Assembly (NCBI GenBank): GCA_963682085.1
Contig: OY821614.1
Coordinates: forward strand, 124,001 to 188,000
From: Thiodubiliella sp900128405
GTDB taxonomy: Bacteria; Pseudomonadota; Gammaproteobacteria; PS1; Pseudothioglobaceae
Length of the DNA stretch: 64,000 nt
Reading direction: 5' to 3'
Part shown: positions 56,387 to 64,000 of the stretch, piece after piece
Position numbering within the stretch: position 1 is the first letter of the stretch
Layout: every line of letters begins with the position of its first letter
Translations under genes and position numbers: made by a program
Notes under the pieces: generated by a model
Told to the model about the DNA's origin: nothing
The model's input: only the letters and a program-made list of their open reading frames with translations
The model's database searches: none

Positions 56387-57552
56387 GTTTAGAGAAAATC
56401 TTATTAAAAATTGAGCATTCATTTTCGGTGCCTTATGTATTGCTAAGTGCTTTATTTGCTTTTGCTTTATGGGCAACTATATTTGATATTGATGAGACTG
56501 TGCGTTCTCAAGGTAAAGTGGTGGCAAATGGTAGTAATCAAGTTATCCAAGTGGCAGATGGCGGTGTTTTGTCCAAACTTTTGGTTAAAGAGGGTGAGAG
56601 GGTTACAAAAGGTCAATTGTTGGCAACACTAGAAAATGATCGTGCACAAGCGGGCTATTACGAAGTTGAATCTCAAGTAGCACATTTAAAGTCAGAGTTG
56701 GCAAGATCTCAGGCTATTTTGTTAAGAGCTCCGCTGGAATTTGATAAATTAACAAAAAAGTATCCCGATTTTATCAAAGCTCAAACTGCTTTGTATAAAC
56801 AGCAAAAGCATTCTATAGAACAAGAAGTATCAATTCTAAAAGAAAGCCTTGATATCAGTATTAAAGAGTGGAAAATCAATCAAACCTTAGAAAAAAATGG
56901 CGATGTGGGGCAATTAGAAGTGTTAAGAGCCAAGCAAAAAATGTTAGACTTTAGGCGTAGGTTGTCCGATACTGAAAATAAGTATTATGAAAAAGCCAGC
57001 GCTGAGATTAAAAAAACAGAAGGTGAATTAGCAAGTGTTCTGTATAAGTTAAAAAAACAACAAAGTGTTTTGGAATACACCAGTATTCATTCCCCTGTAA
57101 ATGGTATTGTTAAGGATTTAAAAGTAACAACAGTAGGTGGTGTGTTGCGTTCGGGTGAGCAGTTGATGGAAATATCTCCCTCACAAGGTGGTGTAATTTT
57201 AGAAGCAAAAATTGCTCCTGTGGATATTGGTCGACTAAAGTCTGGTATGTTGACAACGATTAAACTTGATGCTTTTGATTATACGATTTTTGGTGGCTTA
57301 AAGGGGACAGTTACCTACATCAGTTCGGATACTTTGTTAGACAAAGACTCCTCAGGTAGGGAAGCAGCTTTTTATCAAGTCAACATTAAAATTGAAGGCC
57401 CAGAACATGATGAAAATGAAAAATCTAAATTAATCAAGCCAAAACTTGGTATGTCAGGTACGGTTGATATTAAAGTTGGTCAACGCTCTTTATTCACTTA
57501 CCTTATTAAGCCTATTTCTCGTGGATTTGGTGGTGCGCTTAACGAAAAGTAG
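56383..57552 (+). CDS. HlyD-family periplasmic adaptor (LapC type)
   Basis: 389 residues. One membrane helix (about 16-36, VPYVLLSALFAFALWATIFD), first lipoyl half (VIQVADGGVLSKLLVKEGER), a long coiled-coil hairpin (about 90-230), second lipoyl half (YTSIHSPVNGIVKDLKVTTV), beta-barrel, and the family C-terminal motif (GMSGTVDIKVGQRSLFTYLI). It bridges the ABC exporter and the TolC-like channel. It overlaps the exporter gene by four bases and touches the next gene. Confidence 0.93.
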   Translation: MSLEKILLKIEHSFSVPYVLLSALFAFALWATIFDIDETVRSQGKVVANGSNQVIQVADGGVLSKLLVKEGERVTKGQLLATLENDRAQAGYYEVESQVAHLKSELARSQAILLRAPLEFDKLTKKYPDFIKAQTALYKQQKHSIEQEVSILKESLDISIKEWKINQTLEKNGDVGQLEVLRAKQKMLDFRRRLSDTENKYYEKASAEIKKTEGELASVLYKLKKQQSVLEYTSIHSPVNGIVKDLKVTTVGGVLRSGEQLMEISPSQGGVILEAKIAPVDIGRLKSGMLTTIKLDAFDYTIFGGLKGTVTYISSDTLLDKDSSGREAAFYQVNIKIEGPEHDENEKSKLIKPKLGMSGTVDIKVGQRSLFTYLIKPISRGFGGALNEK

Positions 57553-58347
57553 ATGGCTACTAAATCCAATCTATTTAAAATTGGTCTAGGATTTTTATCA
57601 GTTGCTTTTTTGTCAATAACTTATGCCAGTAATTGGCAAGGTGCATCGTGGCAATCTAAAGATTACATAAAAAAAGCCTTTTTTGAAATCGCCTATAAAA
57701 ATGAATATCGCAAGGGAGCGAGCAATTTAAGACGCTGGAAAAAGCGTATTCAATATAAAGTTGAGTATTTTGAACTTCCAGAAGACTTTAAAATGGCTGA
57801 AAATTTGATTGATGAGCATTTTAAAGACTTGTCTGATATTACCGCCTTGCCGATTGTTAAAAGTGATCATTATTCCAATTTTAAAATTATTCTTACCAAA
57901 CGATCATATTACAAGGAAGCCATTGAGAAATATACCAGCACGACAATAAAAAATATTGACACTCAGTCTAATTGCTTGCTATTTATTAAGCACAGGCATT
58001 ATGAGTTGTTTGATGCTACCGTTATTATCCCTGCTGACCATGCAATGCGTTATGGTTTATTGCCTGCTTGCATCGTAGAAGAACTCGCTCAAGCCATGGG
58101 TTTGCCAAATGATTCAGATTGGGTTAACCCTTCAGTGGCAAATGATAAAAGTGTATTAGATTTATTAACAGGATTAGATTATTTGATGTTAAGAATACTC
58201 TATGATAAGCGTCTGAGAATTGGTATGAGCGTTAAACAAAGTATTCCCATTGTCGATAAAATATTACTCGACTTTGAACAGCAAGGACTAATTAAAAACG
58301 CCATATTAAAAGCAAGAGAACTGAGGCTCAGTCGGCGACTAGAATAA
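57553..58347 (+). CDS. DUF2927 family secreted protein at the end of the type I operon
   Basis: 264 residues, starting directly after the adaptor stop (TAGATG). Signal peptide about 1-25 (GFLSVAFLSITYAS). The C-terminal half shows the DUF2927 pattern CIVEELAQAMGLPNDSDWVN, then VANDKSVLDLLTGLDYLMLR and LYDKRLRIGM. The EExxxxxG stretch recalls zincin-like proteins but a full HExxH is not present, so protease activity is uncertain. Its operon place suggests a role in adhesin maturation, release or retention; that is inference. Confidence 0.75.
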   Translation: MATKSNLFKIGLGFLSVAFLSITYASNWQGASWQSKDYIKKAFFEIAYKNEYRKGASNLRRWKKRIQYKVEYFELPEDFKMAENLIDEHFKDLSDITALPIVKSDHYSNFKIILTKRSYYKEAIEKYTSTTIKNIDTQSNCLLFIKHRHYELFDATVIIPADHAMRYGLLPACIVEELAQAMGLPNDSDWVNPSVANDKSVLDLLTGLDYLMLRILYDKRLRIGMSVKQSIPIVDKILLDFEQQGLIKNAILKARELRLSRRLE

Positions 58348-58452
58348 TTATTCAAAAATAAACCAAACAATCTGGCGTTTATCCTTATCCTTATCCTTAA
58401 ATTAACCACAAAAATACAAGTATTTTTTAGGCGTTATGTTTTGACAATGGTA

Positions 58453-60495
58453 TTATTCAATAACTATATTGTAGTTTGGTAGGGCGGCAAGCAGTTTTTT
58501 GCCGTAGAATTTGGTTACAAGGCGGTTGTCAAAAATGGTGATTTTACCAGTGTCGGTTTCGGTGCGAATGAGTCTACCACAGGCTTGAATGAGTTTGAGT
58601 GATGCATCGGGTAAGGAGATTTCCATAAATGGATTGCGTTTTTTTGATTCTAAGTATCCTGCTAGGGTTTTGTCAATTGGCGAGTTGGGAACGCTAAAAC
58701 GCAATTTAACGATAATCACATGGGTAAGATTATCGCCTTTTAAATCCACTCCTTCGGCAAAACTGTCTAAACCAAAAATCACACTTCCTTGGTTTTTTTT
58801 TCGCAGATTAATGTGTTTTTCTAAAATTAGTTTTTTCGAAAATTCACCTTGCACCAGTAAATTTGGCTCAAGTTTGTTTTCAACCAAATCTGCTACCAGT
58901 TGCATTTGTTTATTTGAGGCAAATAAAACCAGCGAGCCTTCGTTGGCATTGATGCGCTGTAATAGTTGCACCGCTACTTCTTGTGTGTGTTCATAGACTT
59001 GTTGAGGAGCAGCGTTGAATTTGGCAATCACAAAATCTACTTTTTCAAAAGAAAAAGGCGATGGCAAGCGTAAATATTGGTTGTCATTCTTAATTAAACC
59101 AAGTTGTTGATTGAGTCTATCAAAACTACCGAGTGACGAAAGGGTGGCAGAGGTTAAAACGCAACCTGCCGCTTTAGACCAAATTAGGTTATCAAGGTTG
59201 GTAGAAATGTCTGTTTGTGCGCTGTGTAAACTGTAATTGGTTTTTTTATTGGCGATATTTTTGCCAATCCAACGAGAATGCGGACTTTTGTTCGCATCAT
59301 CGGTTTGTAAAAAAGATGAAAATAATTCAATAATACCGATTAAGTGTTGCTCACACTCGCCAATGGCATTATTAAGTGGATCAGCGATATTTTTGTCAAC
59401 AGGTTGAATTCGTAGATAGTCCGTCCATGTGTCTTTTAAGATAACAAATCTGGATAATGCTTGGGTAATCAATATGCTAATTTGTGTGCTAGTTTCGGCA
59501 ATACCATCGTCTACTTGCCCTTGGTTAAATAAAGACACATCCTCTTCAAAAGATAGCATTTTTAGCAGTTCAGTTAGGTCTTGTAGGTAGTTATCCACCT
59601 GCTTAACATTAACTTCAATAGGCTCTTGCTCGATGAGTTTGGCGATTTTTTCACTGATGCCTTGGGTTTGGCGAATGCTACTTTTGATAAATTCGATATT
59701 GGTGCATAGTGAAAAGTGCGATAGTGCCTTAGCATTAAGATGGTGTGCCTCATCAAAGATAAGAATAGCATCAGCCACATCGGGTAAAACTGTATTGCCA
59801 GTCGATAAATCTGCCAGCACCAAGTCATGATTAGCCACAATGACATCGGCGTGGGAGATTTTTTTTCGAGATTTAAAAAAGGCACATTCATCATAAAATT
59901 CACAGCTTCTCGCTGTGCAAGTAAAGCGATTACAGGCAATTTTTTGCCACAGTGTAGAATCAGGCATACGCACTAAATCGTCAATCTCGCCATTCCATTG
60001 TTTGGCAGAATAATCTTCTAGCAACTCACTCATTTGTTTTAGTTGATATGCTTGTGGCGGTTCGCTAAACAGAAAATCACTGTTATTGCTAGCATTGTCT
60101 TCAGTTAAATTAATCAAATTGCGAATGCACACATAACGAGAACGCCCCTTAACTAGCGTGTATTCAAAATCTACGGAACAATATTTTTGCGCTTCGGGTA
60201 GGTCTTTAAGTAGTAATTGCTCTTGTAGGGCAACATTGGCGCTGGAAACAATCAGTTTTTTTTTATTGGCCTTAGCGATGGGAATGCTACTGAGCAAATA
60301 GGCAAAAGTTTTACCAGTGCCAGTAGGTGCCTCTACGCATAAAATTCTATTGCTATTTTCATATTCTCCTGTTAAAGTTTTGGAGACTTCTGCCATCATT
60401 TTGTTTTGCGATCCACGCACTTGAAAGCCGTCCATATCCGACTTTAATGCAATAAATGAGTTACGAATTTGAGATTTTAATTCTTCTGAGAGCAT
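58453..60495 (-). CDS. dinG: DinG-type ATP-dependent DNA helicase
   Basis: Start chosen at ATG 60495 (MLSEELKSQ, GGCG upstream), just after the ispB stop; an earlier ATG at 60,525 lies inside ispB. 680 residues. Walker A APTGTGKT (56-63), iron-sulfur Cys at about 123, 193, 198 and 204 (YVCIRN, FTCTARSCEFYDEC), DEAH at 248-251 followed by His, and C-terminal motifs (GLDSFAEGVDLKGDNLTHVI, QACGRLIRTETD). It is an XPD-like 5'-3' helicase resolving R-loops, forks or D-loops. The cluster spacing matches E. coli DinG. Confidence 0.9.
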   Translation of the reverse strand: MLSEELKSQIRNSFIALKSDMDGFQVRGSQNKMMAEVSKTLTGEYENSNRILCVEAPTGTGKTFAYLLSSIPIAKANKKKLIVSSANVALQEQLLLKDLPEAQKYCSVDFEYTLVKGRSRYVCIRNLINLTEDNASNNSDFLFSEPPQAYQLKQMSELLEDYSAKQWNGEIDDLVRMPDSTLWQKIACNRFTCTARSCEFYDECAFFKSRKKISHADVIVANHDLVLADLSTGNTVLPDVADAILIFDEAHHLNAKALSHFSLCTNIEFIKSSIRQTQGISEKIAKLIEQEPIEVNVKQVDNYLQDLTELLKMLSFEEDVSLFNQGQVDDGIAETSTQISILITQALSRFVILKDTWTDYLRIQPVDKNIADPLNNAIGECEQHLIGIIELFSSFLQTDDANKSPHSRWIGKNIANKKTNYSLHSAQTDISTNLDNLIWSKAAGCVLTSATLSSLGSFDRLNQQLGLIKNDNQYLRLPSPFSFEKVDFVIAKFNAAPQQVYEHTQEVAVQLLQRINANEGSLVLFASNKQMQLVADLVENKLEPNLLVQGEFSKKLILEKHINLRKKNQGSVIFGLDSFAEGVDLKGDNLTHVIIVKLRFSVPNSPIDKTLAGYLESKKRNPFMEISLPDASLKLIQACGRLIRTETDTGKITIFDNRLVTKFYGKKLLAALPNYNIVIE

Positions 60496-60496
60496 A

Positions 60497-61468
60497 TTAC
60501 GCCTTTCTTTGCAAGGATAAATCACAGAGCAAAATGAGTGCTTCTTTGTATTTAGATTCTTGCAGTGAGTCTAAGGATTGTTTTGCAAGATCAGCTGATT
60601 TTTTTGCTTGTTTGTAAGTGTAGTCAAAAGCATTTACCGATTGTAAAATATCAATAACCTGCTCAATTTTGGTATTATCTGCGTTGTTAATTGCCTCTTT
60701 TAGCAGTTTTTTATCTTTGGGTGAGGTGTTTTTGAGTGCGTAAATCATTGGTAAAGTGGCCTTTCCTTCGCTTAAATCATCACCAACTTCTTTACCCATA
60801 GTGTCAACATCTGATTGGTAATCTAACACATCATCAATAATTTGAAAGGCATTGCCCAAGTGCAAGCCATACGCTTTTAGTGCTTGCTCCTGTGCAACAT
60901 CTACCTCTGATAAAACACCACCAATTTGCGTGGCTGCTTGAAATAGCACGGCTGTCTTGCGTTCAATAACCTGATAATATTCGGCTTCAGTGAGTGCAGC
61001 ATTTTGGCAATTTAACAATTGTAAAACTTCACCTTGTGCAATCTCATTAGTGGCTTTAGAGAGGATTTTCATTATTCGCATTGAATTGGGTTCAACCATT
61101 ATTTCAAAAGCACGAGAGTATAAAAAATCCCCCACCAAAACACTGGCAGCATTGCCCCAAATTTCGTTAGCAGTCTCCTTGCCACGGCGACTATGCGATT
61201 CATCAACAATATCATCGTGCAACAGCGTGGCAGTGTGAATTAACTCAATTACCACTGCCATCAAATGGTGTTGATTCCCTTGATAATTGCTGGCACGCGC
61301 ACATAACAACAACAACAAAGGGCGTAAACGCTTGCCACCAGCGTTAATGATATATCCACTCATTTGATTGATAAGCACCACATCTGAACTCAAGTGTTGA
61401 ATTAACGCTTGATTTGTTTTTTCAACATCAACTTTAATTAAATTTTGAATATCTTCAAATGATTTCAT
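60497..61468 (-). CDS. ispB: Octaprenyl (polyprenyl) diphosphate synthase
   Basis: 323 residues, usual length. First Asp-rich motif LLHDDIVDE (DDIVD 85-89) with GGKRLRP before it, and second motif QIIDDVLDYQSD (DDVLD 212-216) with KATLP after it. It makes the long isoprenoid tail for quinones from isopentenyl diphosphate. The stop lies one base before the dinG start, and the gene begins a few bases after rlmE, so the three minus-strand genes are probably one transcript. Confidence 0.93.
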   Translation of the reverse strand: MKSFEDIQNLIKVDVEKTNQALIQHLSSDVVLINQMSGYIINAGGKRLRPLLLLLCARASNYQGNQHHLMAVVIELIHTATLLHDDIVDESHSRRGKETANEIWGNAASVLVGDFLYSRAFEIMVEPNSMRIMKILSKATNEIAQGEVLQLLNCQNAALTEAEYYQVIERKTAVLFQAATQIGGVLSEVDVAQEQALKAYGLHLGNAFQIIDDVLDYQSDVDTMGKEVGDDLSEGKATLPMIYALKNTSPKDKKLLKEAINNADNTKIEQVIDILQSVNAFDYTYKQAKKSADLAKQSLDSLQESKYKEALILLCDLSLQRKA

Positions 61469-61474
61469 AGTTTG

Positions 61475-62092
61475 CTATTTTAAACTACTGGCTAATAAAT
61501 ATACTTCTTTAGAACGAGCACGAGATGCTTTGGGTTTGCGAATCACCACTTTGGTGAAAGCCATTCGGCAGGCTTTAACATACGCATCAAAACCTGCACC
61601 TTGAAATACTTTGATAAAGAAATAACCATTTGGTGCAAGGGTTTTGATTGCCATATCCAGTGCTAATTCGCATAAATATAAGGATTTTGGAATGTCAACT
61701 GAAAGTTGTCCGCTCATATTTGGTGCCATATCGCTTAAAACCACATCCACCTTTTTACCTTGTGTGAGTGCCAATAACGCTTCATAAACTTCTAATTCAG
61801 TAAAGTCGCCACACAAAAAATCCACCCCTTCAATCGGCTCAATATTTAAGATGTCACTGGCAATGACTTGCCCTGATTTACCAACCATTTTAATTGCCAC
61901 CTGACTCCAGCCACCGGGTGCTGCACCAAGATCCAGCACCGTGTCGCCACGCTTAATGAACCGATATTTTTCAGTGATTTCTGTGAGTTTATACACCGCA
62001 CGCGACCGATACCCTTCTTTTTGTGAGCGTTTAACATACTCATCATTCAGGTGTTCATTCATCCAGCGACCAGAAGAGCCTTTTTTTGTCAT
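61475..62092 (-). CDS. rlmE: 23S rRNA (uridine-2'-O-)-methyltransferase RlmE
   Basis: 205 residues. SAM site VLDLGAAPGGWSQVA (53-67) and the catalytic tetrad of the FtsJ/RrmJ family at Lys35, Asp121 (LSDMAPNMSG), Lys161 (FFIKVFQGAG) and Glu196 (RSKEVYLLA), each shifted by three from E. coli RlmE. It modifies U2552 of 23S rRNA late in 50S assembly. First gene of the minus-strand cluster. Confidence 0.95.
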   Translation of the reverse strand: MTKKGSSGRWMNEHLNDEYVKRSQKEGYRSRAVYKLTEITEKYRFIKRGDTVLDLGAAPGGWSQVAIKMVGKSGQVIASDILNIEPIEGVDFLCGDFTELEVYEALLALTQGKKVDVVLSDMAPNMSGQLSVDIPKSLYLCELALDMAIKTLAPNGYFFIKVFQGAGFDAYVKACRMAFTKVVIRKPKASRARSKEVYLLASSLK

Positions 62093-62278
62093 ATAGAATT
62101 AATGTTTAATTTTTTATTGCTTATTTTCAGAACTTATGCCATTTTCAAAAAAAATAATCACACTAATTAAGCACTCATTTTTAGGGCATTTTTATTGATA
62201 AAAAATATAAGTTTCATCAAAAAGTAAAGTTACATTTTACCAACAAAACTACCGAAAATCTAAGTCCTTATTTAATAC
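62093..62278. other. Gene-free AT-rich gap with a relic repeat
   Basis: No ORF. Bases 62,197-62,240 (TTGATAAAAAATATAAGTTT...) resemble 40,558-40,605 next to the RCC1 gene, so a repeat unit has spread to both places. The upstream part should hold the rlmE promoter; no convincing boxes were picked. Confidence 0.5.
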
Positions 62279-62483
62279 GAGACCTTTGCAGAGATATGGA
62301 TAATTAGCAAAATTCATATTTTTATCCGCCTAGAGGATTGCTGTAATTGGTAATTTTCTTAAACCTTATTCTCGTGGGGCTAGGTTAGTTTTACCTTTCT
62401 AGAAGACTGCTGGGTGTCGTTGGAAAAATTGTCAAGTGAGTAAAACGGAGATTTTTGATTATTATTATTTATGCAAAGGTTTC
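62279..62483. mobile_element. Short IS-derived element with GAGACCTTTGCA ends, copy 2
   Basis: About 205 bp from GAGACCTTTGCAGAGATATG to TTTATGCAAAGGTTTC, close in length and ends to the element at 40,429 but with different inner sequence (contains CGGAGATTTTTGATTATTATT, as at the end of an IS5-group transposase gene). It looks like an internally deleted IS. Confidence 0.6.
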
Positions 62484-62589
62484 AATATGATTATTTTCTA
62501 AAAATGGTGTAATTTTTCAAGACCAATTCTAAGTTATACCTTTTAGTTGAAGACCTTAAAATAACAAAGCAACAATCAAAAATGGTTGC

Positions 62590-62690
62590 CAGTATCAAAC
62601 CACCATTAAATCCCGATCTATCCACAATTGTGCAGTGGAGGCATTAGTGTCAATATAAACACCATAAGTAGCTAACTTCCATAAACATTA
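62590..62690 (-). pseudogene. Relic of an RTX-like protein C-terminus
   Basis: The minus strand reads YGVYIDTNASTAQLWIDRDL, matching the end of the adjacent gene (YDVYTHSGANTDANAALWIQ). It is about 30 codons, out of any gene, followed by decayed sequence to 62,900. It indicates that a second copy of that gene's 3' end once lay here. Confidence 0.55.
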
Positions 62691-62900
62691 CTATTCCTGC
62701 TACTGCTTACGCCCTTAGTGTCAACCTAAGCATCTTGACAGAACCATTATCTATATTACTGCTTGCAACAATAAGTGCTTACCCTGTTTTTTAAATGTTA
62801 AATCGTATCATAATAATTACGCCAAAATTACAAACTTAAACCTTATAGAGACCTTTATACATCAATACACAAAACCAAAGCAACTGGTTTTATTCCTTTT

Positions 62901-64000
62901 TTACAAAACAACCCCAGCACCTTGTTGAATCCAAAGCGCAGCATTAGCATCAGTGTTGGCACCACTATGAGTATAAACATCATAGGTAATACTGCCTTCA
63001 GTCTCGACACCTGATATCTTAGCAAACCCTGAGGCATTTACAGAATCGACATCATTGCCTAATACTTTGAGAATATTGGTGCTGGTAGAGGCATCTAACA
63101 CATCACTTAGATTGAGTATTAGGGTGTTGCTACCTGGGCCAGTAATGTCTATTTTCTCAATATCCTGAATACGGGTATTAATGATTTTGGTTAAATCTAG
63201 GGTTGAGCCACTGCCATTTAGTTTCAGCGTGTCAATGTTACCGCCACCATCCACACGAGCACGATTGCCTGCACCTGTTCGCTGTAATGCAACGATGTTA
63301 CTGGCATTAATAGCAATAGTGTCGTTACCTGCACCTGCACTGAAAACATCCATACCACCGTTGCCTATTAGGGTATCGTTGCCTGCGCCAGCAACAAAAA
63401 TTTCATCACTACTGGTGCCTATAAAGACATCGGCACCTCCATTACCTAAATGGTCAATAGCGTATTTTGAATCGCTATTAGGTTTAGTTAAATCAATAGC
63501 ATTGGTGTCGGTTTTACCGAAGACAACATAAGATTTACCTGCGTCTATTCTACCGCTTAGGTTAGCATACGGAGCACCAACAATCAAATCATCCAAGCCA
63601 TCGCCGTTGACATCGCCTGCGGTGGAGGTTGAGTAGCCATTATAATCATTCGTATTCTCACCGATAATAACAAACCCCCCTGTGCCACTGGCAATAGCAG
63701 ATAGGTTGATTGCTGTGCTGTCGGTTTTACCGAAGATGACATAGGATTTACCTGCGTTTGATTTACCGCTTAGATCAGCTCTATGAGCACTAACAATCAA
63801 ATCATCCAAGCCATCACCGTTGACATCGCCTGCGTTGGAAACTGAGGATCCACTAAAATCAATTTTATTCTCACCGTTAATGGCAAAGCCCCCTGTGCCC
63901 TGAGCAATGGCATATAGGTCGATTACTGTGTTGTCTTTTTTACCGAAGACGACATAGGATCTTCCTGCTTTTTCTCCAGTCCTTAGGTGGGAATACGGAG
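62901..64000 (-). CDS. FG-GAP/RTX-type surface protein, C-terminal part (5' end outside window)
   Basis: The frame is open to the window edge (minus strand reads YSHLRTGEKAGRSYVVFG at the border). At least three FG-GAP repeats of integrin-alpha type are present, with calcium loops DVNGDGLDDLIV and GAPYANLSG...GKSYVVFGK. They are followed by RTX-like nonapeptides (GAGNDTLIGNGGMDVFSAGA) and a beta-rich C-terminal part (DTLKLNGSGSTLDLTKI...IEKIDITGPGSNTLILNLSD). The protein ends WIQQGAGVVL without an anchor. A calcium-dependent, probably type I-secreted adhesin is likely; the exporter may be the one at 52,612-57,552, which is inference. Confidence 0.82.
   Translation of the reverse strand, partial: PYSHLRTGEKAGRSYVVFGKKDNTVIDLYAIAQGTGGFAINGENKIDFSGSSVSNAGDVNGDGLDDLIVSAHRADLSGKSNAGKSYVIFGKTDSTAINLSAIASGTGGFVIIGENTNDYNGYSTSTAGDVNGDGLDDLIVGAPYANLSGRIDAGKSYVVFGKTDTNAIDLTKPNSDSKYAIDHLGNGGADVFIGTSSDEIFVAGAGNDTLIGNGGMDVFSAGAGNDTIAINASNIVALQRTGAGNRARVDGGGNIDTLKLNGSGSTLDLTKIINTRIQDIEKIDITGPGSNTLILNLSDVLDASTSTNILKVLGNDVDSVNASGFAKISGVETEGSITYDVYTHSGANTDANAALWIQQGAGVVL

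Noticed and set aside
60496..60525. Upstream start of dinG
   Set aside because: It lies inside ispB. The ATG at 60,495 directly follows the ispB stop and has a ribosome site.
1..64000. tRNA, rRNA, riboswitch or prophage structural genes
   Set aside because: No cloverleaf, rRNA stretch, known riboswitch core or phage head/tail gene was recognised on either strand by reading; a covariance-model scan would be decisive.

Overview
The window looks like chromosome from a low-GC gammaproteobacterium, most likely a SUP05/Thioglobus-type sulfur oxidiser such as a bathymodiolin mussel gill symbiont. This is recognition, not a database result. It rests on AT-rich codon use, an ntrYX-trkAH cluster, an ispB-rlmE-dinG housekeeping block, and an unusually large load of Rhs/YD-repeat tips, repeat-rich surface proteins and decayed transposons. 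No rRNA, tRNA or CRISPR array was recognised.

Region 1 (1-12,980) is a tandem array of five short Rhs modules, called A to E here. Each has a truncated YD-repeat shell and a conserved pre-toxin segment ending in F/H-L-Y-N. A unique C-terminal tip and a small candidate immunity gene follow. Immunity candidates are small membrane proteins (A, C, D), a lipoprotein (B) and a soluble protein (E). Shells B and E follow the same internally deleted RAYT transposase remnant. Modules A and C carry an IS5-type element at the same shell position. Several modules are broken. In module E the toxin tip is out of frame at a (GCAA)4 tract, and the immunity gene appears shifted at a G8 tract.

Region 2 (12,980-15,290) holds a third IS5-type copy abutting an IS30-family remnant that contains a perfect 42-bp palindrome. 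Region 3 (15,290-34,130) is a family of secreted repeat proteins: four long genes, two broken members and two decayed N-terminal pieces. A small outer-membrane barrel gene sits among them. The long proteins have a signal peptide, roughly 105-residue helical repeats, a shared C-terminal domain and a Gly-Cys/transmembrane/Arg sorting-type tail. They share leaders with a terminator hairpin and a second small palindrome before the ribosome site. Sequence is being exchanged between them.

Region 4 (34,130-40,640) has two near-identical secreted proteins built from an F5/8-type-C (discoidin-like) domain, a collagen-like Gly-X-Y stretch and ten RCC1-like repeats, each with a strong sigma70-type promoter. 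Between them lie a dead RAYT transposase, a stub of an adenosine-kinase-like gene and a broken lipoprotein gene.

Region 5 (40,640-58,350) is ordered and intact: ntrY, an NtrX-like regulator lacking the AAA+ domain, trkA and trkH. A type I secretion locus follows, with a 2061-residue BapA-type adhesin, a TolC-like channel, an ABC exporter, an HlyD-type adaptor and a DUF2927 protein. Region 6 (58,450-62,100, minus strand) is rlmE-ispB-dinG. The right edge has an IS-derived short element, a relic of an RTX-like C-terminus and the C-terminal part of an FG-GAP/RTX-type protein running off the window.

Taken together, most of the window is devoted to contact: toxin tips aimed at other bacteria, and adhesins or lectin-like proteins aimed at surfaces or a host. 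Its variability comes from recombination between repeats, IS-end recombination and simple-sequence slippage.
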